Assembly (NCBI GenBank): GCA_944326175.1
Contig: CALVCY010000040.1
Span: 1 to 5,580 of the forward strand
Reading direction: 5' to 3'
DNA: 5,580 bases
DNA from: an uncultured Erysipelotrichaceae bacterium
GTDB taxonomy: Bacteria; Bacillota_I; Bacilli_A; Erysipelotrichales; Erysipelotrichaceae
The notes below the pieces were generated by a model. The model made no database searches and was not told the DNA's origin. It saw nothing but the letters and a program-made list of their open reading frames with translations. Within the stretch, counting starts at the first letter, position 1. Each line of letters opens with the position of its first letter. Of the stretch, positions 1 to 5,580 are shown piece by piece. The position numbers were made by a program, and so were the translations under genes.

Positions 1-293
1 ACCACATCGGTACTGGTCAAACCATAATGGATCCATTTCTTTTCATCTCCTAACGTTTCTGAAACAGCACGGGTGAATGCCACCACATCATGATGGGTGA
101 TGGATTCCAATTCATTGATCCTTTCCAGATCAAACGATGCGTTCGACCATAATTTCTCCATATCTTCCTTCGGGATCTCACCCAATTCACACCAGGCTTG
201 ATCGACCCATAATTCCACCTTGAGATATGTTTCGAATTTATGTTGGTCACTCCATAATTCATCCATGCATTTGCGCGTGTATCGTTCGATCAT
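1..293 (-). CDS. purB: Adenylosuccinate lyase, N-terminal part (runs off the window)
   Basis: PurB cleaves adenylosuccinate to AMP and SAICAR to AICAR, both releasing fumarate, in the cytoplasmic purine pathway. Only the first 97 codons are present. The reading begins MIERYTRKCMDELWSDQ, the usual start of short bacterial PurB proteins, and continues with ELGEIPKED (about 37-45), NASFDLERI (51-59), HHDVVAFTRAVSE (67-79) and WIHYGLTSTDVV at the window edge. The HDVVAFTRAVSE and GLTSTD blocks are active-site segments of this family; the second conserved catalytic histidine region and the flexible signature loop lie outside the window. The ATG at 293-291 overlaps the coaX stop in ATGA, and a GGAAGGGG stretch inside the coaX end can serve as its Shine-Dalgarno site, so translational coupling is likely. 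The link to CoA genes is probably co-expression rather than a shared reaction. Identification is firm. Confidence 0.96.
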   Translation of the reverse strand, partial: MIERYTRKCMDELWSDQHKFETYLKVELWVDQAWCELGEIPKEDMEKLWSNASFDLERINELESITHHDVVAFTRAVSETLGDEKKWIHYGLTSTDV

Positions 294-1075
294 ATCATGT
301 TCCCCTTCCCATGGTTCTTATCATAAAGGATCGCCATTCCTTTAAAAATGAGATCCGGATCATAGACGTCGATGGCAGTGCATCCATTGGCAAACAGTCG
401 ACCTAAGCCTCCAGTGGCAATGACTTTGATCGCATCGATCTTTAATTCTTGTTTCATGGTCGCTATGATTTTTTCCACCAATCCAAGATAACCATAATAA
501 ATACCAGCTTGCATACCATTGATCGTATTTCTTGCCAAAATATGATCCATGGCCACGATCTCGATTTCTGGTAGTTTCGCAGTCTGAGTCCATAACGCAT
601 TGGCAGATATTTGAGCACCGGGTGCGATCACGGTATAGTTGAAGGAACCATCTTCAGCCACAAAGTCAAACGTGGTGGCGGTGCCAAAGTCGATCACCAG
701 GCAGTTGCCGCCATAAATATGATGGGCGGCAACGGCGGTGACCAGACGATCGGCACCGGTTTCTTTGGGATTGTCATTGTTGAGTTTGATGCCAGTCTTG
801 ATCCCTGATTTAACGATGAATGGATTTTGATGAAAATATTTGATGAATGCATTGGTCAAACTATGCATCAATTTTGGAACCACGGAAGTGATGATGATCC
901 CGTGGATGGATTGAGGATCGATTTGATGGTAGACAAGGAATTCTAAGATGGTCAAACCAAATTCATCACTGGTCTTTTCACTTTTAGTGGTCATACGAAA
1001 GGACGCTTTGATGGTCAAACCATCCATGACCCCCATAGTGATATTGGTATTGCCCACATCAACCGTTAGTAACAT
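290..1075 (-). CDS. coaX: Type III pantothenate kinase
   Basis: CoaX carries out the first CoA step, ATP-dependent phosphorylation of pantothenate to 4'-phosphopantothenate, in the cytoplasm. The 261-residue product has the usual family length. Visible motifs are the N-terminal phosphate loop DVGNTN (6-11), GADR (107-110, D109 the likely catalytic base), DFGTATTFD (129-137, D129 at the monovalent-cation site in known structures), APG (151-153) and TGGLG (221-225) in the second half of the ASKHA fold. Known type III enzymes need K+ or NH4+ and are not feedback-inhibited by CoA; I infer the same here. The ATG at 1075-1073 lies inside the end of coaBC (10-bp overlap), with a purine-rich AAGGTGGTGAG upstream acting as ribosome binding site. 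The stop overlaps the purB start. No key residue is missing and the start fits the family N-terminus exactly. Confidence 0.97.
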   Translation of the reverse strand: MLLTVDVGNTNITMGVMDGLTIKASFRMTTKSEKTSDEFGLTILEFLVYHQIDPQSIHGIIITSVVPKLMHSLTNAFIKYFHQNPFIVKSGIKTGIKLNNDNPKETGADRLVTAVAAHHIYGGNCLVIDFGTATTFDFVAEDGSFNYTVIAPGAQISANALWTQTAKLPEIEIVAMDHILARNTINGMQAGIYYGYLGLVEKIIATMKQELKIDAIKVIATGGLGRLFANGCTAIDVYDPDLIFKGMAILYDKNHGKGNMI

Positions 1076-2253
1076 GATCTCACCACCTTTTCGACAATGA
1101 TGTCTGCCATTTCATCTTTACTACCAAACCATGGACCTTCAATGGTCTGACCATCCGTAATGATGATCCGATTGGTATCTGTACCAAATCCACTTTCCCC
1201 TTTGACGATGGTATTACCCACGATGTAATCACAATGTTTTTGAATACATTTGGTTTTGGCATAGTTTTCCATATCATTTGTTTCCATGGCAAAACCGATC
1301 AACACTTGATGCTCTTTTTTGTTTTCTCCAAGACACCGTAGGATATCATCAGTCCGTTTCAATTCGATGGTCAGACCACCCTCACTTTTTTTGATCTTAT
1401 GGTCTGCAACATTTACCGGTGTATAATCCGCCACTGCCGCACAACAAACCACAATATCACTGGTTGGACCATATGCCATCATGGTTTCATACATCTCTTT
1501 GGCACTGATCACATCCACCACATTTACGCCATAGGGCATTTCCAGATGATTCGGACCCATGACCAATGTGACATCCGCCCCTTTTAATGCGAATGATTTG
1601 GCCAGTGATACTCCCATTTTCCCGGAAGAGTGATTGCTGATATAACGCACCGGATCGATCGCTTCCTGAGTCGGACCGGCATCGATCAACACTTTCTTTC
1701 CATTTAATGTATCGTCTTTGTATAAATGGTGCAGCACTGCTTGTTTTAAAACTGAAACTTCAGGCAAGCGACCTTTTCCCTGATCTCCACAGGCCAAATA
1801 ACCGCTTTGAGCATCCAATATAGTCATCCCATAGGATTTACAGATCTTCAAATTGTTCTGCGTGATCGGATTTTCCAACATCCCGGTATTCATCGCCGGT
1901 GCGATCAGTTTGGGACAATGACATGCCAAAAATGTCGTCGTCAATGCATCATCGGCGATCCCATGGGCCACCTTGGCAATCACATCCGCACTGGCTGGGG
2001 CGATGATGAAAAGATCCGCTTTCTTGGCTTGGGAAATGTGGTGGACATCATACGCATAATTGGTATCGAAGCTATCCACGGTGACTCGATTATGCGAGAG
2101 AGTCTGAAGGGTCAATGGAGTGATGAACTCACATGCATTTTTACTCATCAACACTTCTACGTTGACGTCATCGATCTTGGAAAGATCCGAAACCAATTGT
2201 GCGGCTTTATAGGCAGCGATGCCGCCGCTGATACCGACTAATACCGTTTTCAT
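1066..2253 (-). CDS. coaBC: Bifunctional phosphopantothenoylcysteine decarboxylase / phosphopantothenate-cysteine ligase
   Basis: This fused flavoprotein (Dfp) catalyses CoA steps 2 and 3: CoaB joins cysteine to 4'-phosphopantothenate and CoaC decarboxylates the product to 4'-phosphopantetheine. The product has 395 residues, normal for the fusion. The N-terminal CoaC domain (about 1-175) begins MKTVLVGISGGIAAYKA and shows the catalytic histidine in HHIS (H72), the IAPASAD segment (84-90), the substrate-binding PAMN motif (119-122, N122) and the active-site cysteine in ACGDQGKGR (C155). The usual Trp after PAMNxxM is replaced by Leu. The CoaB domain (about 185-395) has DAGPT (191-195), ISNHSSGKMG (205-214, N207 the conserved Asn), AAVADY (272-277) and HKIKK (285-289, K289). 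The ATG at 2253-2251 overlaps the panT stop in ATGA, with AAGGAAG upstream inside panT. It is the core of the pantothenate-to-CoA operon. Confidence 0.98.
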   Translation of the reverse strand: MKTVLVGISGGIAAYKAAQLVSDLSKIDDVNVEVLMSKNACEFITPLTLQTLSHNRVTVDSFDTNYAYDVHHISQAKKADLFIIAPASADVIAKVAHGIADDALTTTFLACHCPKLIAPAMNTGMLENPITQNNLKICKSYGMTILDAQSGYLACGDQGKGRLPEVSVLKQAVLHHLYKDDTLNGKKVLIDAGPTQEAIDPVRYISNHSSGKMGVSLAKSFALKGADVTLVMGPNHLEMPYGVNVVDVISAKEMYETMMAYGPTSDIVVCCAAVADYTPVNVADHKIKKSEGGLTIELKRTDDILRCLGENKKEHQVLIGFAMETNDMENYAKTKCIQKHCDYIVGNTIVKGESGFGTDTNRIIITDGQTIEGPWFGSKDEMADIIVEKVVRSCY

Positions 2254-2855
2254 ACCAAATGTCTTCCTTTCGTAGCTTGGATCAAAGGATAAATCAAAAA
2301 GATGAATGCCATGGCCAATATGGCTTCCACCATGGATTGAGTGAGAAAAGTCATGAAGATCGTGGTCAAAACCAAGGATGAAGATATATCCATGATCAAG
2401 GCATATTCATCTTTAAAACAAATAAAAATCAATCCTAGCACCAATATGGAATGCAACAAGGATATCCCACATGCCGATAGTGCCATCCAATTGCGTTTAG
2501 ATAAATATCGTCCACAATATCCACTGGTCAAACCAAGGATGATCCGTGGAAGAAAACAGATGATCAATGAGTAAGCATTCCCACCGATTCCCGCCACTTG
2601 AACAAATGGTGTAAAAGCAAACGATAGTACTCCCGGCATCATCGTATTGCTGACCAATGATGCCAAACCAAAGCAAACTCCTGCAATGATCCCATCTTGA
2701 ATTCCGAAGATCATGCCCATCAAAATCACGGGAAGATGAACGATGGTGGCTTTGATAGGGCCAAGCGGGATAAATCCGATCGGTGTGAATGTCAATAAGC
2801 ACAACAACGCGATAAACATCGCCCAGCTGGCTAAATGAAATGATTGATTGCGCAT
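2250..2855 (-). CDS. panT: ECF transporter substrate-binding S component, probably pantothenate (PanT-like)
   Basis: This is a 201-residue hydrophobic membrane protein of the energy-coupling-factor S-component type, which binds a vitamin and works with a shared EcfT/EcfA module encoded elsewhere. Hydrophobic segments lie at about 8-28, 40-58, 58-80, 93-113, 126-147 and 157-190, consistent with the usual six helices. The N-terminal stretch TPIGFIPLGPIKATIVHLPV (24-43) and the later FGLASLVSNTMMP and FTPF segments (62-83) are typical of pantothenate-family S components. Substrate is inferred from this resemblance and from position: first gene of an operon with coaBC and coaX. Another vitamin is possible but less likely. 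I chose the ATG at 2855-2853 because AGGAGG lies 4 nt before it; an in-frame ATG at 2897 would add 14 polar residues and has no ribosome binding site. The stop overlaps the coaBC start by 4 bp. No EcfA or EcfT gene is visible. Confidence 0.83.
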   Translation of the reverse strand: MRNQSFHLASWAMFIALLCLLTFTPIGFIPLGPIKATIVHLPVILMGMIFGIQDGIIAGVCFGLASLVSNTMMPGVLSFAFTPFVQVAGIGGNAYSLIICFLPRIILGLTSGYCGRYLSKRNWMALSACGISLLHSILVLGLIFICFKDEYALIMDISSSLVLTTIFMTFLTQSMVEAILAMAFIFLIYPLIQATKGRHLV

Positions 2856-2859
2856 GTTA

Positions 2860-2865
2860 CCTCCT
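2860..2865 (-). promoter_or_regulatory. Ribosome binding site of panT
   Basis: The minus strand reads AGGAGG four nucleotides before the ATG at 2855-2853. This perfect Shine-Dalgarno core decides the start of panT in favour of 2855 over the upstream in-frame ATG at 2897. Confidence 0.85.
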
Positions 2866-2901
2866 GTCGGTCTTGATATAAGATCCAATGAATCCATGCT
2901 A

Positions 2902-2945
2902 GTTGATGGTAGAAACCAGATATGCTCGCTGTCGAAATGATCAAC
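2902..2945. repeat. Inverted repeat in the operon leader
   Basis: GTTGAT (2902-2907) and ATCAAC (2940-2945) are perfect 6-bp inverted arms separated by 32 nt. Within the same span TGGT-AGAA-ACCA (2907-2918) is a smaller inverted repeat with a 4-nt gap. In the predicted minus-strand leader these could fold, but the arms are short, the loop is long, and there is no T-run, so this is neither a clear terminator nor a recognised riboswitch. It may be incidental. Confidence 0.25.
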
Positions 2946-2952
2946 GGTATGT

Positions 2953-2963
2953 TGGTTAAACCA
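2953..2963. promoter_or_regulatory. Candidate operator TGGTTAAACCA over the predicted operon start site
   Basis: This gapped palindrome (TGGT, 3 nt, ACCA) is intergenic and covers the position where a transcript from the minus-strand extended -10 (2969-2974) would begin, around 2962. A palindrome here is a classic repressor position. The half-sites resemble those of FadR/PdhR-type GntR regulators (TGGTNNNACCA), which is established for those proteins; that such a regulator acts here is inference. The same motif is abundant inside genes of this window, which lowers the weight of any single copy. Confidence 0.35.
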
Positions 2964-2968
2964 CGATC

Positions 2969-2977
2969 ATTCTACCA
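2969..2977 (-). promoter_or_regulatory. Promoter (extended -10) for the panT-coaBC-coaX-purB operon
   Basis: The minus strand reads TGGTAGAAT, which matches an extended -10 element (TGn followed by TAGAAT, one mismatch to TATAAT). No good -35 hexamer is found 16-18 bp upstream, as is common for extended -10 promoters. Transcription would start near 2962 and give a leader of about 107 nt before panT. It is the best candidate in the 194-bp divergent region, but it is a pattern match only. Confidence 0.45.
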
Positions 2978-2998
2978 TGTTTTAACGACCATCTTACT

Positions 2999-3029
2999 TT
3001 GGATTATCGCTTAGATTATTCGATATAAT
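2999..3029 (+). promoter_or_regulatory. Promoter for yfcE and the downstream uvrA-like gene
   Basis: A perfect TATAAT lies at 3024-3029, 20 nt before the yfcE ATG. The best -35 candidate is TTGGAT at 2999-3004 with a long 19-bp spacer, so the -35 assignment is weak. Transcription would start near 3036, giving a very short leader that still includes the GGAGGT ribosome binding site. Confidence 0.6.
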
Positions 3030-3039
3030 AAAATCAGAC

Positions 3040-3045
3040 GGAGGT
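3040..3045 (+). promoter_or_regulatory. Ribosome binding site of yfcE
   Basis: GGAGGT ends 4 nt before the ATG at 3050. The alternative in-frame GTG at 3044 lies inside this site and cannot be the start if the site is used. The spacing equals that of the panT site on the other strand. Confidence 0.85.
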
Positions 3046-3049
3046 GTTT

Positions 3050-3604
3050 ATGAACGTTCTAGTGATTTCCGATATCCATGGTTCAACCATTGCATCCCAT
3101 AAGATCAAAACCTTAATGAAAACTCATGATTTTGATTTCATCCTATGTTGTGGGGATGTACTTTACCATGGCCCACGTAATGGATTATTCGATGATTATG
3201 ATCCCAAACAGGTCATTGAAGATCTTAAACCATATGCAAAGCAAATCATCTGTGTCAAAGGAAATTGTGATGGGGAGGTGGATCAAATGGTTTTACCATT
3301 CTCCATCGATTCATTGAACAATTTTTTATGGTACAACCATCATAAACTGTGGATGACCCATGGTCATCACGATGACCCTTTCACTGCATATAAATATCTG
3401 AATGAAAACGATATTTTTCTCTATGGTCACGTTCATATCCCCTGTGGGTATACCAACGATAACCATATCCATATCCTTAACCCTGGATCGATGACCTTTC
3501 CGAAGGAAGGGCATCCGAAAACCTACGCGATCCTTAATGATGATGGTTTTACCATCTATACCCTGGATGATCAGCTCTACATGCACCATGGATGGGATGA
3601 TTAA
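3050..3604 (+). CDS. yfcE: YfcE-family metallophosphodiesterase
   Basis: This is a cytoplasmic calcineurin-like phosphoesterase of 184 residues, about the size of E. coli YfcE, which hydrolyses phosphodiester model substrates with Mn2+; its natural substrate is unclear. All five metal-binding blocks are visible: SDIHG (7-11, D8 and H10), GDVLYHGPRN (35-44, D36), KGNCDGEVDQM (70-80, N72), THGHH (103-107, H104) and YGHVH (125-129, H127 and H129). The GDVLxHGPRN and GNCDxEVDQM blocks are specific to the YfcE subgroup, as is the LNPGSMTFPKEG stretch (143-154). No signal peptide or membrane segment is seen. The start at 3050 is set by GGAGGT and gives MNVLVISDIHGS. The gene leads a plus-strand unit, with the next gene beginning 3 nt after its stop, divergent from the CoA operon. 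Confidence 0.93.
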   Translation: MNVLVISDIHGSTIASHKIKTLMKTHDFDFILCCGDVLYHGPRNGLFDDYDPKQVIEDLKPYAKQIICVKGNCDGEVDQMVLPFSIDSLNNFLWYNHHKLWMTHGHHDDPFTAYKYLNENDIFLYGHVHIPCGYTNDNHIHILNPGSMTFPKEGHPKTYAILNDDGFTIYTLDDQLYMHHGWDD

Positions 3605-3607
3605 ACC

Positions 3608-5580
3608 ATGCATCACCACAATCCCACCCATATCATCATCCATGGTGCCCATGTCCATAATCTCAAAAATATCGACGTGAATATTCCCTTGCATCAATTG
3701 GTTGCCATATCTGGAGTATCCGGCAGCGGGAAAAGTTCATTGGCATTGGGTGTTTTATACGCCGAAGGTAGCCGACGTTATCTGGAAAGTCTATCCACTT
3801 ATACCCGTCGACGCATGGGCAGTGCCGTTGCAGCCGATGTCGATTCCATCGACAATGTCCCGGCTGCTTTGGCACTGCATCAGCGTCCCGCCATCGGTGG
3901 GATCCGATCCACCTTTGGTACAGCCACAGAATTACTCAATACCATTCGTTTGATGGTCTCTCGATTGGGATGTCATCCTTGTAAAAATGGTCATTTACAT
4001 GGTCCAACCATCGATAATGCCTTGGGTAAACCATTGATCTGTTCCATCTGTGGGGATGAATTCTATGGTCCTAGTGCCGAAGCACTTTCCTTTAATTCGA
4101 CTGGTGCCTGTCCTCATTGTTCCGGAACCGGAACACTGACCATTGTGGATGAAAGCACCTTGGTACCGGATGAAAATCTGACCATCGAACAAGGCGCAGT
4201 GGCCCCCTGGAATTCCTTGATGTGGAGTTTAATGGTTGATGTCTGCCGCGCCATGGGTGTGCGAACCGATGTGCCGTTTAAAGAATTAACGGAACATGAA
4301 AAAGACATCGTTTACCATGGCCCGGCCGAAAAGAAGCATATCCTTTACCAATCCAAAAAAGGGGATGATTTTGCCGAGCTCGATTTTACCTACTACAATG
4401 CCGTCTATACCGTTGAAAACGCCTTAGCGAAAGTCAAAGACGAAAAAGGTATGAAGCGTGTGGAAAAATTTCTAAAAACTGAACCCTGTCCCTATTGCAA
4501 CGGGACACGGCTTTCAGATACCGTACGGGCATCGAAATTATGTGATAAATCCCTAGATGAGATTTGCAGGATGCCACTGGATCAATTGATCCCTTGGGTC
4601 AATTCCATTCCCGAACAACTACCGGATGATATGCGCGAAATGGCCAAATCCATCATCGATAGCTTCAATCATATGGCGAAACGATTGATAGATCTGGGTT
4701 TGGGATATTTATCATTGGATCGCTCCAGTGCGACGTTGTCGACCGGCGAGCGTCAGCGAGTCGCTTTAGCCCGTGCGGTACGCAATCGCAGCAATGGGGT
4801 GATGTATGTATTGGATGAACCATCGATCGGATTGCATCCATCGAATATCGATGGTTTGATGGGGATGGTTGATGATCTATTGGATCATGGTAATACCGTT
4901 ATTTTAGTGGACCATGATACGCGGGTGTTGAACCAAGCAGATCATATGATCGAGATGGGGCCGGGTGCCGGTGTGGATGGTGGGACCATCATCGCCCAGG
5001 GTAACATCGATCAAATCAAAGCGAATCCTAATAGTGTGATCGCACCCTATCTTGGTTCAAACCATTTCCTGAAAGTACGAGATAAAGCCGATCCAATAAC
5101 CATGTTTGAACATGGAACGATCCATATGATGACGGATACCATCCATACCGTCCACCCATTGGATGTGACTTTCCCTAAATCACGGTTGATTGCCGTTACC
5201 GGTGTCTCCGGTTCCGGCAAAACGACCATGATTTTGGAAAGTCTGATCCCTGCCATCAATGCATCCATTGCGCATCAACCATTACCCAGCCATATTCATA
5301 CCATTGAACATGATGGTATCACCACCGTGAATCTGATTGATGCCACACCCATTGGCGCTAATGTTCGTTCCACCATGGCCACCTACAGTGCCATATTGGA
5401 TGAATTAAGAAAACTGTATGCCAAAACACAACAAGCACGTTCCCTAGGGTTAAAGGCTTCGGATTTTTCGTATAACACCGGATCATTGCGCTGCCAAGAG
5501 TGTGATGGTACCGGCCACATCCTGATGGATGTTCAATTCTTGCCCGATGTGGAAATCCAGTGTCCAAGTTGTCATGGTAA
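3608..5580 (+). CDS. UvrA2-like ABC ATPase lacking the UvrB-binding domain (3' end off the window)
   Basis: An open frame of 657 codons with no stop before the window edge encodes a UvrA-family DNA-binding ATPase. First half: GAHVHNLKNIDV (13-24), Walker A GVSGSGKS (36-43), zinc module C145-x2-C148-x19-C168-x2-C171, signature LSTGERQR (377-384), Walker B ending LDEPSIGLHP (D403, E404) and the switch histidine in VDHD (H436). Second half: Walker A GVSGSGKT (532-539) and zinc module C629-x2-C632-x19-C652-x2-C655. The second signature and Walker B lie beyond the window. Only 19 residues separate C125 from C145, where canonical UvrA carries a UvrB-binding domain of over 100 residues, so this is the short UvrA2/DrrC-like class, usually about 750-850 residues. 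Such proteins are linked to DNA damage tolerance or intercalating-drug resistance; its role here is not known. It starts 3 nt after yfcE with a weak GGATGGGATGA upstream, suggesting co-transcription. Confidence 0.9.
   Translation, partial: MHHHNPTHIIIHGAHVHNLKNIDVNIPLHQLVAISGVSGSGKSSLALGVLYAEGSRRYLESLSTYTRRRMGSAVAADVDSIDNVPAALALHQRPAIGGIRSTFGTATELLNTIRLMVSRLGCHPCKNGHLHGPTIDNALGKPLICSICGDEFYGPSAEALSFNSTGACPHCSGTGTLTIVDESTLVPDENLTIEQGAVAPWNSLMWSLMVDVCRAMGVRTDVPFKELTEHEKDIVYHGPAEKKHILYQSKKGDDFAELDFTYYNAVYTVENALAKVKDEKGMKRVEKFLKTEPCPYCNGTRLSDTVRASKLCDKSLDEICRMPLDQLIPWVNSIPEQLPDDMREMAKSIIDSFNHMAKRLIDLGLGYLSLDRSSATLSTGERQRVALARAVRNRSNGVMYVLDEPSIGLHPSNIDGLMGMVDDLLDHGNTVILVDHDTRVLNQADHMIEMGPGAGVDGGTIIAQGNIDQIKANPNSVIAPYLGSNHFLKVRDKADPITMFEHGTIHMMTDTIHTVHPLDVTFPKSRLIAVTGVSGSGKTTMILESLIPAINASIAHQPLPSHIHTIEHDGITTVNLIDATPIGANVRSTMATYSAILDELRKLYAKTQQARSLGLKASDFSYNTGSLRCQECDGTGHILMDVQFLPDVEIQCPSCHG

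Larger units (their letters stand above)
14..5324. repeat. Interspersed gapped palindrome TGGT-N3-ACCA, 15 copies
   Basis: Exact copies start at 14, 949, 1012, 1143, 1368, 1461, 2525, 2953, 3079, 3288, 3329, 3544, 4000, 4978 and 5314. Eight extend to ATGGT-N3-ACCAT. Three more have a 4-nt gap (2363, 2907, 5053) and one at 853 has a single mismatch. A fixed 8-base pattern is expected about 0.1 times in this length at even base use. Fourteen copies are coding and one is intergenic. Twelve of the coding copies share one phase, GGT-NNN-ACC, encoding Gly-X-Thr; the two out of phase are at 3288 and 3329. The excess is certain, the cause is not. Confidence 0.7.

Noticed and set aside
50..262. 70-codon minus-strand open frame at the left edge
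   Set aside because: It is out of frame with purB, whose conserved N-terminus covers the same bases.
290..1075. TGA recoding as in Mollicutes
   Set aside because: Trp is encoded by TGG in all genes, and TGA appears only as the stop of coaX and panT.
1807..2241. 144-codon plus-strand open frame opposite coaBC
   Set aside because: It lies wholly antisense to well-conserved coaBC, has no ribosome binding site or recognisable motif, and is rich in Ile, His and Arg as expected for a shadow frame.
2856..2897. Upstream in-frame ATG giving panT a 14-residue extension
   Set aside because: No ribosome binding site precedes 2897, the added residues are polar and atypical, and AGGAGG inside the extension serves the ATG at 2855.
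3044..3049. GTG start for yfcE two codons upstream
   Set aside because: The GTG overlaps the GGAGGT ribosome binding site, and the family N-terminus fits the ATG at 3050.
2856..3049. Known riboswitch or T-box in the divergent intergenic region
   Set aside because: The leader is short, shows no T-box or vitamin riboswitch consensus that I can recognise, and has no intrinsic terminator.
3326..3697. 123-codon minus-strand open frame opposite yfcE and the uvrA-like start
   Set aside because: Its Met/Ile/Gly-rich composition comes from antisense GAT, ATC and CAT codons, and both genes on the other strand are firmly identified.
14..5324. Reading every TGGT-N3-ACCA copy as a FadR-type operator
   Set aside because: Fourteen of fifteen copies are inside housekeeping genes and most are locked to one codon phase, so only the intergenic copy is a reasonable operator candidate.
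1..5580. CRISPR array, mobile element, tRNA/rRNA or defence system
   Set aside because: No direct repeats with spacers, transposase, terminal inverted repeats or RNA gene sequence were seen; nearly all bases are in identified metabolic or repair genes.

Overview
The window is ordinary bacterial chromosome, densely coding, with a GC content that looks to be in the mid-40s percent and the standard genetic code: Trp is TGG, TGA is used only as a stop. The combination of an ECF-type vitamin transporter S component, a type III pantothenate kinase, a YfcE phosphodiesterase and a short UvrA paralogue points to Bacillota. An Erysipelotrichia- or Clostridia-like lineage is my guess, at low confidence.

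Minus-strand block (1-2855), read right to left: panT-like ECF S component, coaBC, coaX and the first 97 codons of purB. It is one tight operon. panT/coaBC and coaX/purB each overlap by 4 bp (ATGA), and coaBC/coaX overlap by 10 bp. PanT would bring in pantothenate, CoaX would phosphorylate it, and CoaBC would add cysteine and decarboxylate to 4'-phosphopantetheine. The last two CoA steps (CoaD, CoaE) are not in the window. PurB (adenylosuccinate lyase, purine synthesis) is coupled to the end of the block.

Divergent intergenic region (2856-3049, 194 bp): an extended -10 promoter for the operon, a candidate operator at its predicted start site, a leader of about 107 nt, and a TATAAT promoter for the plus strand. 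Both flanking genes have strong Shine-Dalgarno sites with the same 4-nt spacing.

Plus-strand block (3050-5580): a YfcE-type metallophosphodiesterase, followed 3 nt after its stop by a UvrA-family ABC ATPase that runs off the window. The UvrA lacks the UvrB-binding insertion and carries an LSTGE signature, so it belongs to the UvrA2-like class rather than the canonical excinuclease subunit.

The most unusual feature is compositional. The gapped palindrome TGGT-N3-ACCA occurs 15 times in 5.6 kb, far above chance, and CCATGG (15 copies) and ATCGAT (12 copies) are also in excess. Most TGGT-N3-ACCA copies are frame-locked as GGT-NNN-ACC (Gly-X-Thr), so codon context is a serious alternative to a DNA-level function. 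I see no mobile element, CRISPR array, RNA gene or defence system.
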